From assembly GCF_013376175.1 (NCBI RefSeq), contig NZ_JABXXR010000012.1, positions 1 through 42,839 on the forward strand: a stretch of DNA of 42,839 nucleotides. Reading direction: 5' to 3'. Numbering within the stretch: the stretch's first letter is position 1; every line of letters starts with the position of its first letter. The stretch comes from Ameyamaea chiangmaiensis. GTDB lineage: Bacteria; Pseudomonadota; Alphaproteobacteria; Acetobacterales; Acetobacteraceae. Below are positions 33,517 through 42,617 of the stretch, piece after piece. The position numbers and the translations under genes were made by a program. The notes under the pieces were generated by a model that was given only the letters and a program-made list of their open reading frames with translations, was not told where the DNA came from and searched no databases.

Positions 33517-34775
33517 GCCGACACCTGATCGGCAGATCGCAGGGTGGATGCCGAGCCTATCCAGAGCCCGAGCGATACGATTGCAAAGCAGCCCAGACTA
33601 TAAAACGCCACGGGATATCCCAGATCTTCGGCAAGCCATCCTCCCAGCGCCGGAGAAAGGCTTGCTCCAATGCCCTGCGCCGTCATGACGACGCCCTGTC
33701 CGATATTGATCCGTCCGGTTCCGTTCAGCAGTCTGGCCACCAGACCCGGCACGGCGACACTCTGAAGCCCCGCACCGATCCCATCGAGGAACTGCACCGG
33801 CCATACCCCCCAATGCTGGATGAAGCTTCCCGCGATCAAACCACGCAGCGGCAGGGCGGCGAACGATATCAGCAGGACGAACCAGTAACCACGGTCCCTG
33901 ACGAAACGTATGGCCAGCAGGCTCACGATGATCATCACAGCCTGTGCGACCATCACGGTCATCGCCGTGAACATGGCTGGATTGCCTTTGCCTGCACTGA
34001 CGACCGCCATACCGTAAAGTGGGAGCATCGCGGCATTTCCGAGATGGAAGAAACACAGACAGCTCGCCAGAATGAGAAGAGGCTTGTGTCGCAGAAAGGA
34101 TCGTAACCCCTCGGCCGTTCCCTCATCGTGAGCGGGTTTATCGTCCAGTCCGCGTGCAGCTTTATGATCTATGGATTTTTCCGGGATTAGGAGCACCGCA
34201 GAAATGGCGAACAGACCGAAGGCCACTTCAAGAAAGAAAATCGCTGAGAGGCCAAACTGCCATCCCAGCCAGCCGGACAGTCCGGCCCCGGCCATATTGC
34301 CGGCGTGGTTCCAGGCTTGGTTACGACCGATCTGTGTGTTGAAGCCTTTCTGGCGCACGATCCCGAGCGTTATGGCCGCCATCAGAGGGCCAATTCCAGC
34401 GCCGGCCAGAGCGGTTGCGAGTTGACTGACTGTCACAACGGCCACGGATTGTGAACTCAGGAGAAGAAGAGAGGCGGAAATCGTGCAGAGCGCTGCCACA
34501 ATGACGAGCAACCGCTTTTTCGTCGTGTGATCAATCAGCGCGCCTGCGGGAATGGTGGCAAGCATGCCTGCAACTCCACCCGCGGTCATGACGGTTCCGA
34601 TCGGTCCCGTCTGCCACCCGTGACGCTGAAGAAAAACGCCCAGAAATGGCCCTATCCCCGCCTGGACGTCCGCCATGAAGAAATTGAGAGCGCATAAGGC
34701 GAGCAAGGCCCGATTGAACCCCAGAATAGCAGGAGTTTCATCAGTAACGACTGTGGCGGTACGAGGCTGGGTCAT
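33513..34775 (-). CDS. MFS transporter
   Basis: 420 residues from the ATG at 34775 (GAAGAGAA upstream; a TTG nine codons earlier is less likely). Twelve hydrophobic spans in two halves. Motif A between TM2 and TM3 appears as AGALIDHTTKKRLL. QIGRNQAWNHAGNMAGAGL and AVPGLVARLLNGTGRINIGQ are characteristic of a group of MFS proteins often found beside ArsB-like transporters. Substrate unknown. First gene of the operon with the ArsB-like gene. Upstream 34776-35040 is clearly AT-rich and gene-free and should hold its promoter. Confidence 0.9.
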   Translation of the reverse strand: MTQPRTATVVTDETPAILGFNRALLALCALNFFMADVQAGIGPFLGVFLQRHGWQTGPIGTVMTAGGVAGMLATIPAGALIDHTTKKRLLVIVAALCTISASLLLLSSQSVAVVTVSQLATALAGAGIGPLMAAITLGIVRQKGFNTQIGRNQAWNHAGNMAGAGLSGWLGWQFGLSAIFFLEVAFGLFAISAVLLIPEKSIDHKAARGLDDKPAHDEGTAEGLRSFLRHKPLLILASCLCFFHLGNAAMLPLYGMAVVSAGKGNPAMFTAMTVMVAQAVMIIVSLLAIRFVRDRGYWFVLLISFAALPLRGLIAGSFIQHWGVWPVQFLDGIGAGLQSVAVPGLVARLLNGTGRINIGQGVVMTAQGIGASLSPALGGWLAEDLGYPVAFYSLGCFAIVSLGLWIGSASTLRSADQVSA

Positions 34776-35040
34776 CACGTTCTCTTCGTTCAGCAGCAAG
34801 CCTTAACTGCGTTCGAAAGAATAAGTTACAAAACTATTTTTCCTCTGCTTTTTGTTGAGTTTATTGGAATATTCATTGCCATTTGCCCCGTATAATAAAG
34901 TATTTTTAACACAAAAAGGATCAATCTATAAAAATATTTATCCGTTATTTAATATAATCGACAGGCATGCTAATATTTCCTTCATCCTGCATCCTAAATC
35001 AGAAGGGTCGTTCAGGTTGCTGAGCCTCTCGTGCCCAGCA

Positions 35041-35448
35041 TTAACATGGGGCTCTCCGATATGCTTCTTCGGGGCGAACCGGCGTTAATGTCGTCACTTC
35101 GATAAAATAACCCCCTTTCGCTCGAAAATAGAAGCACCACGCCCCATGCGCGTTGCGTGGAGCCTGCACCTCCCAGCCATCGGCGCTTAGGCGCTCATAA
35201 AGAGCATCAACGTCCTTGCGAGACTTCTGGATGAAACCAATGTGCAGGATGTCGAATTGCCTGGGATAATCGAAGCCTTCGAGCTTGTTGTCGAAATGAT
35301 TGACGATCAGCACCAGCCCATCATTGTCCTCCATGATGGCCATCTTGATCCCACGTACAACGAGAGTGCGCAGGCCGAAATACTGTTCGAACATCACGCG
35401 ATCAGCCTCAGTATCTTGGCTGTAGAGATTGATATGGTTCAGCTTCAT
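35041..35448 (-). CDS. VOC (glyoxalase/bleomycin-resistance) family protein
   Basis: 135 residues from ATG 35448, where the domain begins: MKLNHINLYSQDTEADRVMF. The two beta-alpha-beta-beta-beta modules contain LVLIVNHFDN, FDILHIGFIQKSRKDVDALY, VQAPRNAHGAWCFYFRAKGG and FIEVTT. His in LNHIN and in ILHIGF plus the C-terminal Glu (FIEV) are the usual metal ligands. It may be a lyase, dioxygenase or fosfomycin/bleomycin-type resistance enzyme; the exact reaction cannot be given. In this cluster an aldehyde or electrophile detoxification role is plausible. The 35449-35969 gap contains no supported gene. Confidence 0.88.
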   Translation of the reverse strand: MKLNHINLYSQDTEADRVMFEQYFGLRTLVVRGIKMAIMEDNDGLVLIVNHFDNKLEGFDYPRQFDILHIGFIQKSRKDVDALYERLSADGWEVQAPRNAHGAWCFYFRAKGGYFIEVTTLTPVRPEEAYRRAPC

Positions 35449-35969
35449 GACTGTGTCTTTCCGTCGGTGAGACGGACACGAGCCGGTCGCAATCTGGACA
35501 GCGACGACCGACCACGGACGAGGCCTATCCTCGTCGTGTCCGGCCATGGCCAAGAGCGGGTTTATTCGCTCAAGCGTGACTGTCTCCGGAGAGACCACAG
35601 GTTATCACCCTACCTGTATCGCTGTCTTTTTAGGCAAACACGACTTTGCTGATGCCAGCATCAGCGGTCAAGCGACATCTTCAGCTATGTCCGCTTACGA
35701 GACGTCCATTGGAAAACAAAAAATGACCGATATGAGGGCGGGAGCAGCTTGTCTGCTTGTCGCGCTAAGCGGACTTACCCCTATCGCCCTCATGACGGAC
35801 ACGCGAGCGGTTATGACAGTTGCCCGAACGCCGACATTTTTGGTGAAACGGCTTTGAAAGGCGACCCTCATAGTGAGGCGTAGCCAAAGATATTTCGCAG
35901 CAAACACGGTCGACGGCACTTCGTTATCATGGGTAGGACTTCCATTTTGGAAATTGGCCGCCAGACCGC

Positions 35970-36854
35970 TCACGCCACCGAATTCATCAGATCCTCAACG
36001 AATCCTGCGAACTGGCGTGCTTTCGCGGTCATCATGCGACCGGCCGGGAAAACGGCCCAGAGATCGATGGGGGGCAACGACCACCCTTCCAGCACCCGCA
36101 CGACGGCGCCGCGTTCCAGTTCCGGTGCGAACATCCAGTCCGACGTGATGGTCAGGCCCATATCCGCCAGTATCGCGGCGCGCAATCCTTCGGCGGCGCT
36201 GACGCGCAGCCGTCCCGAGACGGAAACCGACACCGCCGCCCCATCCCGCGTGAACGACCAGACGCTCGGCAGTTGACTGTAGATGACGGTGTCGTGGTTC
36301 GCGAGATCCGCAGGGTGCCGGGGTATTCCCGCGCGTGCCAGATAGGCGGGCGTTGCGATGACCGATCGCCGGCCGGTCGCGATTTTTTTCGCAACGGCGG
36401 TGGAATCGGAAAGCGCGCCCATGCGCAGGGAGATATCGACGCCCTCCGCCACGAGATCGATCATCCGGTCGTCGAGGAGGAAATCGACATCGAGTTGCGG
36501 ATGCGCCGCCAGAAACTCAGGCAATTTCGGAATCACATGCAGGCGCGAAAACGTCGTCGCCGCCGACACCCGCAATCGCCCGGACAGCCCGATGCCCGCC
36601 CCCTTGGCGGCGCGTTCCGCCTCGTCCGCCTCCTGGATGGCGTTGCGCGCGCGTTCATAGAAGTTCTGCCCGGCCTCGGTCGGCGTCAGGCCGTGTGTCG
36701 TGCGGATCAGCAGGCTGACCTGAAGCCGGGCCTCGAGCTGCGCCACGGTCTTGGAGACCGCCGGCTGCCCCACGCCAAGCTGACGCGCCGCGGCTGAGAA
36801 CGAGCCTGTTTCCACCACGCGCACGAACGTGGTCATTGCCTGATATCGGTCCAT
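35970..36854 (-). CDS. LysR-type transcriptional regulator
   Basis: 294 residues. The start ATG 36854 has GGAGG six bases upstream and begins MDRYQAMTTFVRVVETGSFS, then AAARQLGVGQPAVSKTVAQL, the winged HTH. The effector domain follows from about 90 (GRLRVSAATTFSRLHVIPKL). It is divergent from the GST/old-yellow-enzyme operon (37123 onward) and is the obvious regulator of it; LysR proteins next to such oxidoreductases usually respond to quinones or other electrophiles. A 17-base palindrome covers its ribosome site. Confidence 0.93.
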   Translation of the reverse strand: MDRYQAMTTFVRVVETGSFSAAARQLGVGQPAVSKTVAQLEARLQVSLLIRTTHGLTPTEAGQNFYERARNAIQEADEAERAAKGAGIGLSGRLRVSAATTFSRLHVIPKLPEFLAAHPQLDVDFLLDDRMIDLVAEGVDISLRMGALSDSTAVAKKIATGRRSVIATPAYLARAGIPRHPADLANHDTVIYSQLPSVWSFTRDGAAVSVSVSGRLRVSAAEGLRAAILADMGLTITSDWMFAPELERGAVVRVLEGWSLPPIDLWAVFPAGRMMTAKARQFAGFVEDLMNSVA

Positions 36855-36856
36855 GC

Positions 36857-36873
36857 CATTCCTCCGAGGAATG
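36857..36873. promoter_or_regulatory. 17-bp palindrome over LysR ribosome-binding site
   Basis: CATTCCTCCGAGGAATG is a perfect inverted repeat around a single central base, two bases from the LysR start codon and containing its GGAGG. It could be an autoregulatory site or hide the ribosome site in a hairpin. The rest of 36855-37122 is the divergent promoter region. Confidence 0.5.
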
Positions 36874-37122
36874 ACCTTTATCGCCCCGAGACGACTGCCA
36901 TGTCGAGCGGCATGGAAGATATCGTCTCTTTCGTCCGGACAGGCCGGGCCAGAGAGAAAGAAAATTCGATGTTCGGACCCTTCATGACCGCAGCGTCCGA
37001 ACCGGCCATCGCACACGGCATGCTCGCCTTCCAGCTCACTGGCAGCCCGCTTCATGCCCTGATGGCATTGCTCGGGCATGCCCTCTCCAGCCCGCAGGTC
37101 AGCCATGGAGGAGAAAACGACG

Positions 37123-37758
37123 ATGCTTGATGTCTATGCTTTCGCGACGCCCAACAGCGCCAAGGTGCCGATCGCGCTCGAGGAGATGGGGCTTCCCTAT
37201 ACGCTGCACAGCGTCAATGTCCGTAAGGGCGAGCAGAAGAGACCAGATTTCCTCAGGATGAATCCCAACGGCAAGGTGCCGGTCCTCGTCGATACGCCCG
37301 AAAGCGGCGATCCGTTCGTTCTGACGGAATCGGCGGCGATCCTCGTTTATCTCGCGGAGAAAACTGGGCGGCTTCTGCCGGCCAGCGGCGAAGAGCGCGC
37401 CCGCGTTTTCGAGCAGCTTTTCTTTCACGCTTCCGGTCTGAGTCCTGCTTTCGGCCAGTCCGGCTTCTTCCAGCGCTTCGCCGCCGAGTCTCAGCCCCTT
37501 GCCATTGAGCGTTTTGCCACCGAAGCGACACGCACCTTGGGCGTGCTCGACGGCGTGCTGGCGGACCGGCCCTTCGTCGCCGGGGAAGACTTCACCATCG
37601 CGGACATCGCCCATTTCGGCTGGCTGTGGCGTCGTGGTTTTCCCAACATCACATTCAGCGACGCACCGCATGTCGCCCGCTGGTACGAAACAGTCGAAGC
37701 GCGGCCGGCCGTGCAACGCGGCATCGCCCGCGTCGAAGCGCTCGTCCCGCAAGACTGA
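37123..37758 (+). CDS. glutathione S-transferase
   Basis: 211 residues from ATG 37123, with GGAGG 12 bases upstream. N-domain: MLDVYAFATPNSAKVPIALE, NPNGKVPVLVDTPE (cis-Pro) and VLTESAAILVYLAEKTG. C-domain: FFHASGLSPAFGQSGFF and EDFTIADIAHFGWLW with the conserved Asp of the N-capping box. First gene of a seven-gene plus-strand run that includes old yellow enzyme and peroxiredoxin, so conjugation or reduction of electrophiles is likely. Closest in style to the YfcG-like group. Confidence 0.92.
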   Translation: MLDVYAFATPNSAKVPIALEEMGLPYTLHSVNVRKGEQKRPDFLRMNPNGKVPVLVDTPESGDPFVLTESAAILVYLAEKTGRLLPASGEERARVFEQLFFHASGLSPAFGQSGFFQRFAAESQPLAIERFATEATRTLGVLDGVLADRPFVAGEDFTIADIAHFGWLWRRGFPNITFSDAPHVARWYETVEARPAVQRGIARVEALVPQD

Positions 37759-37783
37759 CATCATCCCCACCGAGGAAAACATC

Positions 37784-38878
37784 ATGTCCATGCTTTTCAC
37801 GCCTTTCAGGGCAGGCGCGCTGTCGCTCGACCATCGGGTCGTCATGGCGCCGCTCACCCGCATGCGTTCGGAACCCGGCGACAAGGCCGGTGCGCTCATG
37901 CGCGAATATTACGCCCAACGCACATCGCATGGCGGGCTCATCGTGTCCGAAGCCACGCCTGTCGCGCGGGAAGGATACGGTTATGCCGGGGCACCGGGCA
38001 TCTACGACGATGCGCAGATCGATGGCTGGCGCACGGTGACCGACGCCGTGCATGCCGGCGGCGGCAAGATCGTCATGCAGCTCTGGCACGTCGGACGGCA
38101 GTCCCACCGCGATCTTCAGCCGGACGGTGGCGCGCCCGTGGCACCCTCCGCCATCCAGGCGGAAGGAGATGCCTACACGCCGAACGGGCCGGCGCCGTTC
38201 TCGATGCCACGCGCGCTGGCGCTTCATGAAATTCCCAGCGTGATCGAGCAGTTCCGCCAGGGCGCGGCGCGTGCGAAAGCGGCCGGTTTCGATGGTGTGG
38301 AAATCCACGGTGCGAATGGTTACCTGCCCGACCAGTTTTTGCAGGACAGCACCAACCACCGCACCGATGAATATGGCGGCCCGATCGAAAACCGCGCGCG
38401 CTTCCTGCTGGAAGTGACGCAGGCGGCCATCGATGTGTGGGGGGCGGATCGTATCGGCGTGCGGCTGAGCCCAAACGGCACTTACGGTTCGATGTCCGAC
38501 AGCAACCCGCAGGAGACCTTCGGCTATGTTGCGGAGAAGCTGGACGAAATGGGCATCGCCTATCTCCATGTCGTCGAGCCGCGCATCAAGGGCACGGAAC
38601 TGATCGCCGAGAGCGATGCGGTCGCAGCCCGGCATTTGCGCGGTGCGTTCAGCGGCACGCTCATCGCCGCCGGCGGCTTCGATGGCGCCAGTGCCGAGGC
38701 GATCATCCGGGCGGGCGACGCCGATGCCGTCGCTTTCGGGCGGGCGTTCATCAGCAATCCCGATCTGCCGGAGCGTCTGCGGCGCAATCTGCCGCTGAAC
38801 CCTTATGACCGTTCGACCTTCTACGGCGGCGATGCGCATGGCTACACCGATTATCCGGCGCTTGAATCCGTCGGTTGA
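37784..38878 (+). CDS. old yellow enzyme family NADH:flavin oxidoreductase (alkene reductase)
   Basis: 364 residues from ATG 37784, preceded by CGAGGAAA. The FMN-barrel blocks are LFTPFRAGALSLDHRVVMAP (N-terminal loop with LTRMRS), HVGRQSHRDLQPDGGAPVAP, VEIHGANGYLPDQFLQDSTN then HRTDEYGGPIENRARF, and DADAVAFGRAFISNPDLPER. It reduces activated C=C bonds of quinones, enals, N-ethylmaleimide or nitro compounds with NAD(P)H. 25 bases after the GST gene. CATTCCG/CGGAATG at 38884-38900 forms a small hairpin after the stop that may attenuate transcription into the next gene. Confidence 0.95.
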   Translation: MSMLFTPFRAGALSLDHRVVMAPLTRMRSEPGDKAGALMREYYAQRTSHGGLIVSEATPVAREGYGYAGAPGIYDDAQIDGWRTVTDAVHAGGGKIVMQLWHVGRQSHRDLQPDGGAPVAPSAIQAEGDAYTPNGPAPFSMPRALALHEIPSVIEQFRQGAARAKAAGFDGVEIHGANGYLPDQFLQDSTNHRTDEYGGPIENRARFLLEVTQAAIDVWGADRIGVRLSPNGTYGSMSDSNPQETFGYVAEKLDEMGIAYLHVVEPRIKGTELIAESDAVAARHLRGAFSGTLIAAGGFDGASAEAIIRAGDADAVAFGRAFISNPDLPERLRRNLPLNPYDRSTFYGGDAHGYTDYPALESVG

Positions 38879-38985
38879 AATCCCATTCCGGCCCGGAATG
38901 ACCGATAGTCGTCCGAGCCGTCATCCCCCATGCAGCAGACCGCTCTATCTCAAGCATGTCGCAACGACTGACAAAGGAAACAACC

Positions 38986-39660
38986 ATGTCACTTCAGGCG
39001 AAACTCGATGCCTTCAAGGCTGATTTCGAAGCCGGCAAGCCGCCCTATAACGTGCCGCATGCGGTCATCGAGGTGATGCACCGCGCCACCGCCGAACTGA
39101 TCGCATCCGGCGCCGCCGGGAAGGCGCTCAAGGCCGGTGACAAGGCCCCGGCTTTCACGCTGAACGATCCGGAAGGCAACCCTGTCTCCTCCGCCGATCT
39201 TCTGGCGAACGGGCCGCTGGTCGTCAGCTTCTATCGCGGTGTCTGGTGCCCTTACTGCAACATGGAACTTCAGGCGCTCGAAGCCGCACTGCCGTCGTTC
39301 CGTGACCTCGGCGCGAGCCTGATCGCCATTTCGCCGCAGACAGCGGTCAACAGTCGCAAGTCGGTGCGTCAGAACGAGCTCGATTTCCCGATCCTTTCCG
39401 ATACGCACAACGATGTTGCGGCGAAATTCGGTCTGCGTTTCGCGCTGCCGGATTATCTGGTCGATCTGTACAAGAACCTGAAGAACGACCTGCCGGGCTT
39501 CAACGGTGACGAAAGCTGGACCCTACCAATGCCGGGCCGCTTCGTGATCGGCCAGGACGGCGTGATTCTCTATGCCGAGGTCAACCCGGACTATACCCGC
39601 CGCCCTGAGCCTGAAGACATGCTGCCGGCCCTGCGCAAGGCGGCGAACGTCACGGCCTGA
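38986..39660 (+). CDS. peroxiredoxin-like (AhpC/TSA) protein
   Basis: 224 residues from ATG 38986. A helical N-terminal part of about 60 residues is followed by a thioredoxin-fold AhpC/TSA domain: GDKAPAFTLNDPEGNPVSSA, VVSFYRGVWCPYCNMELQAL with the CPYC pair near 97-100, and FPILSDTHNDVAAKFGL. The peroxidatic-Cys region is WCPYC rather than the classical TxxC, typical of the peroxiredoxin-like subgroup. It probably reduces organic peroxides or works with glutathione. It lies 107 bases after the old yellow enzyme gene in the same direction. Confidence 0.9.
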   Translation: MSLQAKLDAFKADFEAGKPPYNVPHAVIEVMHRATAELIASGAAGKALKAGDKAPAFTLNDPEGNPVSSADLLANGPLVVSFYRGVWCPYCNMELQALEAALPSFRDLGASLIAISPQTAVNSRKSVRQNELDFPILSDTHNDVAAKFGLRFALPDYLVDLYKNLKNDLPGFNGDESWTLPMPGRFVIGQDGVILYAEVNPDYTRRPEPEDMLPALRKAANVTA

Positions 39661-39745
39661 TCAGCACGGTACACTGGGCCGGATCGGCTGCGTGCCGACC
39701 TGGCCCCACGATACCGGGCCCCATAATACAAGGCACACCCAGACC

Positions 39746-40162
39746 ATGACACCAAGAGAAAAAGGCAACGCCGCAACGCTCGCCCTGATGGGCCCAGAGC
39801 AGTCGGAGCGCCTTGCGAACGCCGCCGCGTCCAACACGTTCGGCTCCGACATCGCCGGATACGCCGTCGATCATGTTTTTGGCGACATCTGGACCCGCGA
39901 TGGCCTCGATCAGGCGCGCAGAAGCCTCATCACCATGACGGTCATGGTGGCGCTGCGCCAGCAGCACGAATTCGGTCTGCATATGAATTTCGCGCTCGAT
40001 CACGGCATGCCGCTGCATGAAATCGAGGAGGCGCTGATCCAGATGCTCCCCTATGTCGGATTTCCAGCCATCTCGGGCGTCATGCCGATCGCGACGAAAA
40101 TCGTCGCCGAGCGCGGCCTCGACAAGAAGAGCGACTACGCGGGCCATCGCGGCCTGCTTTGA
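39746..40162 (+). CDS. carboxymuconolactone-decarboxylase-like protein
   Basis: 138 residues. The start ATG 39746 gives MTPREKGNAATLALMGPEQS. The all-helical CMD domain shows DQARRSLITMTVMVALRQQH, then EFGLHMNFALDHGMPLHEIE and ALIQMLPYVGFPA, the standard pattern of gamma-CMD proteins. It lacks the CxxC pair of AhpD-type reductases, so it is unlikely to act as a disulfide partner. The real substrate is unknown. It is followed after 12 bases by the SDR gene. Confidence 0.9.
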   Translation: MTPREKGNAATLALMGPEQSERLANAAASNTFGSDIAGYAVDHVFGDIWTRDGLDQARRSLITMTVMVALRQQHEFGLHMNFALDHGMPLHEIEEALIQMLPYVGFPAISGVMPIATKIVAERGLDKKSDYAGHRGLL

Positions 40163-40174
40163 ACAGGAGGTTCC

Positions 40175-40924
40175 ATGAGCAAGCTTGAGGGAAAAATCGC
40201 ACTCGTCACGGGCGGTAACAGCGGTCTTGGCCTCGCCACGGCCCGCCGCTTCGTCGACGAAGGCGCTTTCGTCTATATCACCGGACGCCGACAGGCCGAA
40301 CTCGACAGCGCGGTCGCCTCGCTTGGGGCCAATGCCGAAGGCATCCAGGGCGACGTCCGCGACAACGTCGATCTCGAGCGCCTGTTCGACAAGATCCGAC
40401 AGGACAAGGGCCGGATCGACGTCCTCGTCGCCAATTCCGGCATCGTCCTGCCTCAGACGCTCGATCACGCGACGGAAGAGAATTTCGACCGAACGTTCGA
40501 TGTGAACGTGCGCGGTCTCTATTTCACCGTCGAGCGGGCGTTGCCGCTTCTGACGGAAGGAAGTTCGGTCATCATCCTGTCGTCCATCGCGGCGAACAAG
40601 GGCGTGCCGGGTTACGGAACCTACAGCGCCAGCAAGGCCGCCGTCCGCAGCTTCGTCAGAACATGGACGGCCGAACTTCTGGGGCGTGGCATCCGGGTGA
40701 ACGCCATCAGCCCCGGCCCGTTCGATACTCCGATCATGGACGGACAGGCCGATACGCCGGACGGCGCAGACGCCGTGCGCGCGAAATGGGCTTCCGCTGT
40801 GCCGATGCAGCGTCTGGGCCGGCCGGAAGAACTCGCCGCGGCAGCGCTGTTCCTCGCGTCCAGCGAAAGCAGCTATATCGCGGGCATTGACCTGATCGTC
40901 GACGGCGGCGCTACTGGAGTCTGA
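40175..40924 (+). CDS. short-chain dehydrogenase/reductase (SDR)
   Basis: 249 residues, classical SDR. AGGAGG lies six bases before the ATG. TGGNSGLGLATA (about 12-23) is the TGxxxGxG cofactor loop, GRRQAELD fits NADP(H) preference, VANSGIV the structural NAG-like motif, Ser in LSSIAA and YSASK the catalytic triad (Ser, Tyr, Lys). The C-terminus SYIAGIDLIVDGGAT is conserved. It reduces or oxidises a carbonyl/alcohol; in this operon it may handle the products of alkene reduction. Confidence 0.95.
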   Translation: MSKLEGKIALVTGGNSGLGLATARRFVDEGAFVYITGRRQAELDSAVASLGANAEGIQGDVRDNVDLERLFDKIRQDKGRIDVLVANSGIVLPQTLDHATEENFDRTFDVNVRGLYFTVERALPLLTEGSSVIILSSIAANKGVPGYGTYSASKAAVRSFVRTWTAELLGRGIRVNAISPGPFDTPIMDGQADTPDGADAVRAKWASAVPMQRLGRPEELAAAALFLASSESSYIAGIDLIVDGGATGV

Positions 40925-40989
40925 GCACTCCGCACCGCCAGTGGGGACGCCGCAGCAAGTGGCATCCCCTCTAAGATACGAGAATTCTC

Positions 40990-41685
40990 ATGATCCGCTT
41001 CTATTTTCACCCGACGCCGAACCCCGCCAAGGTCGCCCTGTTTCTCGAAGAGGCCGGGCTGCCCTACGAGGCCATTCCGGTCGATACCCGCAAGGGCGAA
41101 CAGCATGCGGCGTGGTTTCTGAAAATCAATCCGAACGGCAAGGTCCCCGCCATCGTCGATACGAATGGCCCGGGCGGTCCGGAGACGCGGGTCTTCGATT
41201 CCACAGCCATCCTGCTCTACCTGGGCGAAAAGACGGGACAGTTCCTCGGCACCGACGCCGACAGGCCCGAACTCCTCTCGTGGCTGATGCTCGTCGCGAC
41301 CGGGATCGGTCCGTATTTCGGGCAGGCCGTGCATTTCCAGTATGCCGCCCCGGAAGGCTTAGATTACGCTATCAACCGCTATCGCCGCGAGGCGGAGCGC
41401 CATCTTCAAATTCTCGACGACCGCATGAAGGACCGGACGTTCTTCGTCGGCGAGTCCTACACCATCGTCGATATGTCCGCCTGGGGATGGCTCGATCGCG
41501 TGCCGCGCGTGCTGAAGGACGACCGCGCCCTCGCGCGCTGGCCGAACCTGACCGCGTTCATGACCCGTATGGCCGGGCGTCCCGCTGTCGGGCGCGTCGG
41601 GACGCTCATGACCACACACGACTTCAAAACCGAGATGGACGAACAGGCCCGTCGCGCCCTGTTTCCCTCGAATTTCCCGCTGTAA
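40990..41685 (+). CDS. glutathione S-transferase, nu-class-like
   Basis: 231 residues. N-domain MIRFYFHPTPNPAKVALFLE, NPNGKVPAIVDTNGPGG and VFDSTAILLYLGEKTGQF; C-domain INRYRREAERHLQILDDRMK and ESYTIVDMSAWGWLDRV. The TPNP/NGKVPA/DSTAILLYL combination is that of YfcG/nu-class enzymes, which reduce disulfides or peroxides with glutathione. 65 bases after the SDR gene and 18 before the YghU-like gene. Confidence 0.93.
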   Translation: MIRFYFHPTPNPAKVALFLEEAGLPYEAIPVDTRKGEQHAAWFLKINPNGKVPAIVDTNGPGGPETRVFDSTAILLYLGEKTGQFLGTDADRPELLSWLMLVATGIGPYFGQAVHFQYAAPEGLDYAINRYRREAERHLQILDDRMKDRTFFVGESYTIVDMSAWGWLDRVPRVLKDDRALARWPNLTAFMTRMAGRPAVGRVGTLMTTHDFKTEMDEQARRALFPSNFPL

Positions 41686-41703
41686 TCGCGAAAGGATCGT
41701 CCA

Positions 41704-42579
41704 ATGGCCCCGTCCAGTCCGTATGTGCCGCCGAAAGTCTGGTCCTGGGATGCGCCCAACGGCGGCAAATTTGCCGGAACCAACCGCCCGGTTGCAGGCC
41801 CCACGCATGAGAAGGCGCTTCCTGTCGGCCGCCATCCGCTCCAGCTCTATTCGCTGGGGACGCCGAACGGCGTGAAGGTCACGGTCATGCTGGAAGAGCT
41901 GCTGGCGGCGGGTCATGCGGGCGCCGAGTATGATGCGTGGCTGATCAAGATCGGGGAGGGCGATCAGTTCGGTTCCGGTTTTACCGACGTCAACCCGAAC
42001 TCCAAGATCCCGGCACTCGTGGACCATAGTCTGGCCCAGCCGCTGAATATTTTCGAGTCCGGCTCCATCCTGTTGTATCTCGCCGAGAAATTCGATGCGT
42101 TCCTGCCGAAGGATATTGCGGGTCGAACGGCGTGTCTCAACTGGCTGTTCTGGCAGGTCGGAAGCGGCCCCTATATCGGTGGCGGCTTCGGGCACTTCTA
42201 TGCCTATGCGCCGGAAAAAATCGAATACGCGATCAACCGCTTCACCATGGAGGCCAAGCGTCAACTCGACGTTCTCAATCGGCGACTTGCCGAAAGCCCG
42301 TTCATCGCGGGCGACGACTACACGATTGCCGACATGGCGATCTTCCCGTGGTATGGCGGCCTCGTGGAGGGCTGGATGTATAACGATGCCGCCACGTTCC
42401 TGAACGTACAGGACTATCCGCATGTCCGGGCCTGGGCGGACCGGCTGCTCGAACGCCCGGCCGTCCGGCGTGGTCGAATGGTCAACCGTATGGTCGGCGA
42501 GCCGTCAAGCCAGCTGCACGAACGCCATGATGCGTCCGACTTCGAGACGAAAACGCAGGATCGGCTCGCCCAGGGCTGA
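41704..42579 (+). CDS. yghU: YghU-like glutathione-dependent disulfide-bond oxidoreductase
   Basis: 291 residues, matching E. coli YghU (about 288) over its whole length. After an N-terminal extension (SPYVPPKVWSWDAPNGGKFA) come PLQLYSLGTPNGVKVTVMLE, AEYDAWLIKIGEGDQFGSGF, NPNSKIPALVDH and FESGSILLYLAEKFDAFLP; the C-domain has FGHFYAYAPEKIEYAINRFT and ends QLHERHDASDFET. YghU binds two glutathiones and has high disulfide reductase and organic-peroxide reductase activity. Last gene of the detoxification run; a bidirectional hairpin terminator follows. Confidence 0.95.
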   Translation: MAPSSPYVPPKVWSWDAPNGGKFAGTNRPVAGPTHEKALPVGRHPLQLYSLGTPNGVKVTVMLEELLAAGHAGAEYDAWLIKIGEGDQFGSGFTDVNPNSKIPALVDHSLAQPLNIFESGSILLYLAEKFDAFLPKDIAGRTACLNWLFWQVGSGPYIGGGFGHFYAYAPEKIEYAINRFTMEAKRQLDVLNRRLAESPFIAGDDYTIADMAIFPWYGGLVEGWMYNDAATFLNVQDYPHVRAWADRLLERPAVRRGRMVNRMVGEPSSQLHERHDASDFETKTQDRLAQG

Positions 42580-42617
42580 TGTTTCGTGGACCGGTCCCGC
42601 TGAAAACCGGCCCTCGG

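Noticed and set aside
29431-35696. AGCTATGTCCGCTT at 29431-29444 and 35683-35696
   Set aside because: A few 14-base repeats are expected by chance in a window this size, and the flanks do not match.
35546-35857. 103-residue plus-strand ORF between VOC and LysR genes
   Set aside because: No ribosome site, no family pattern, mixed composition; most likely non-coding.
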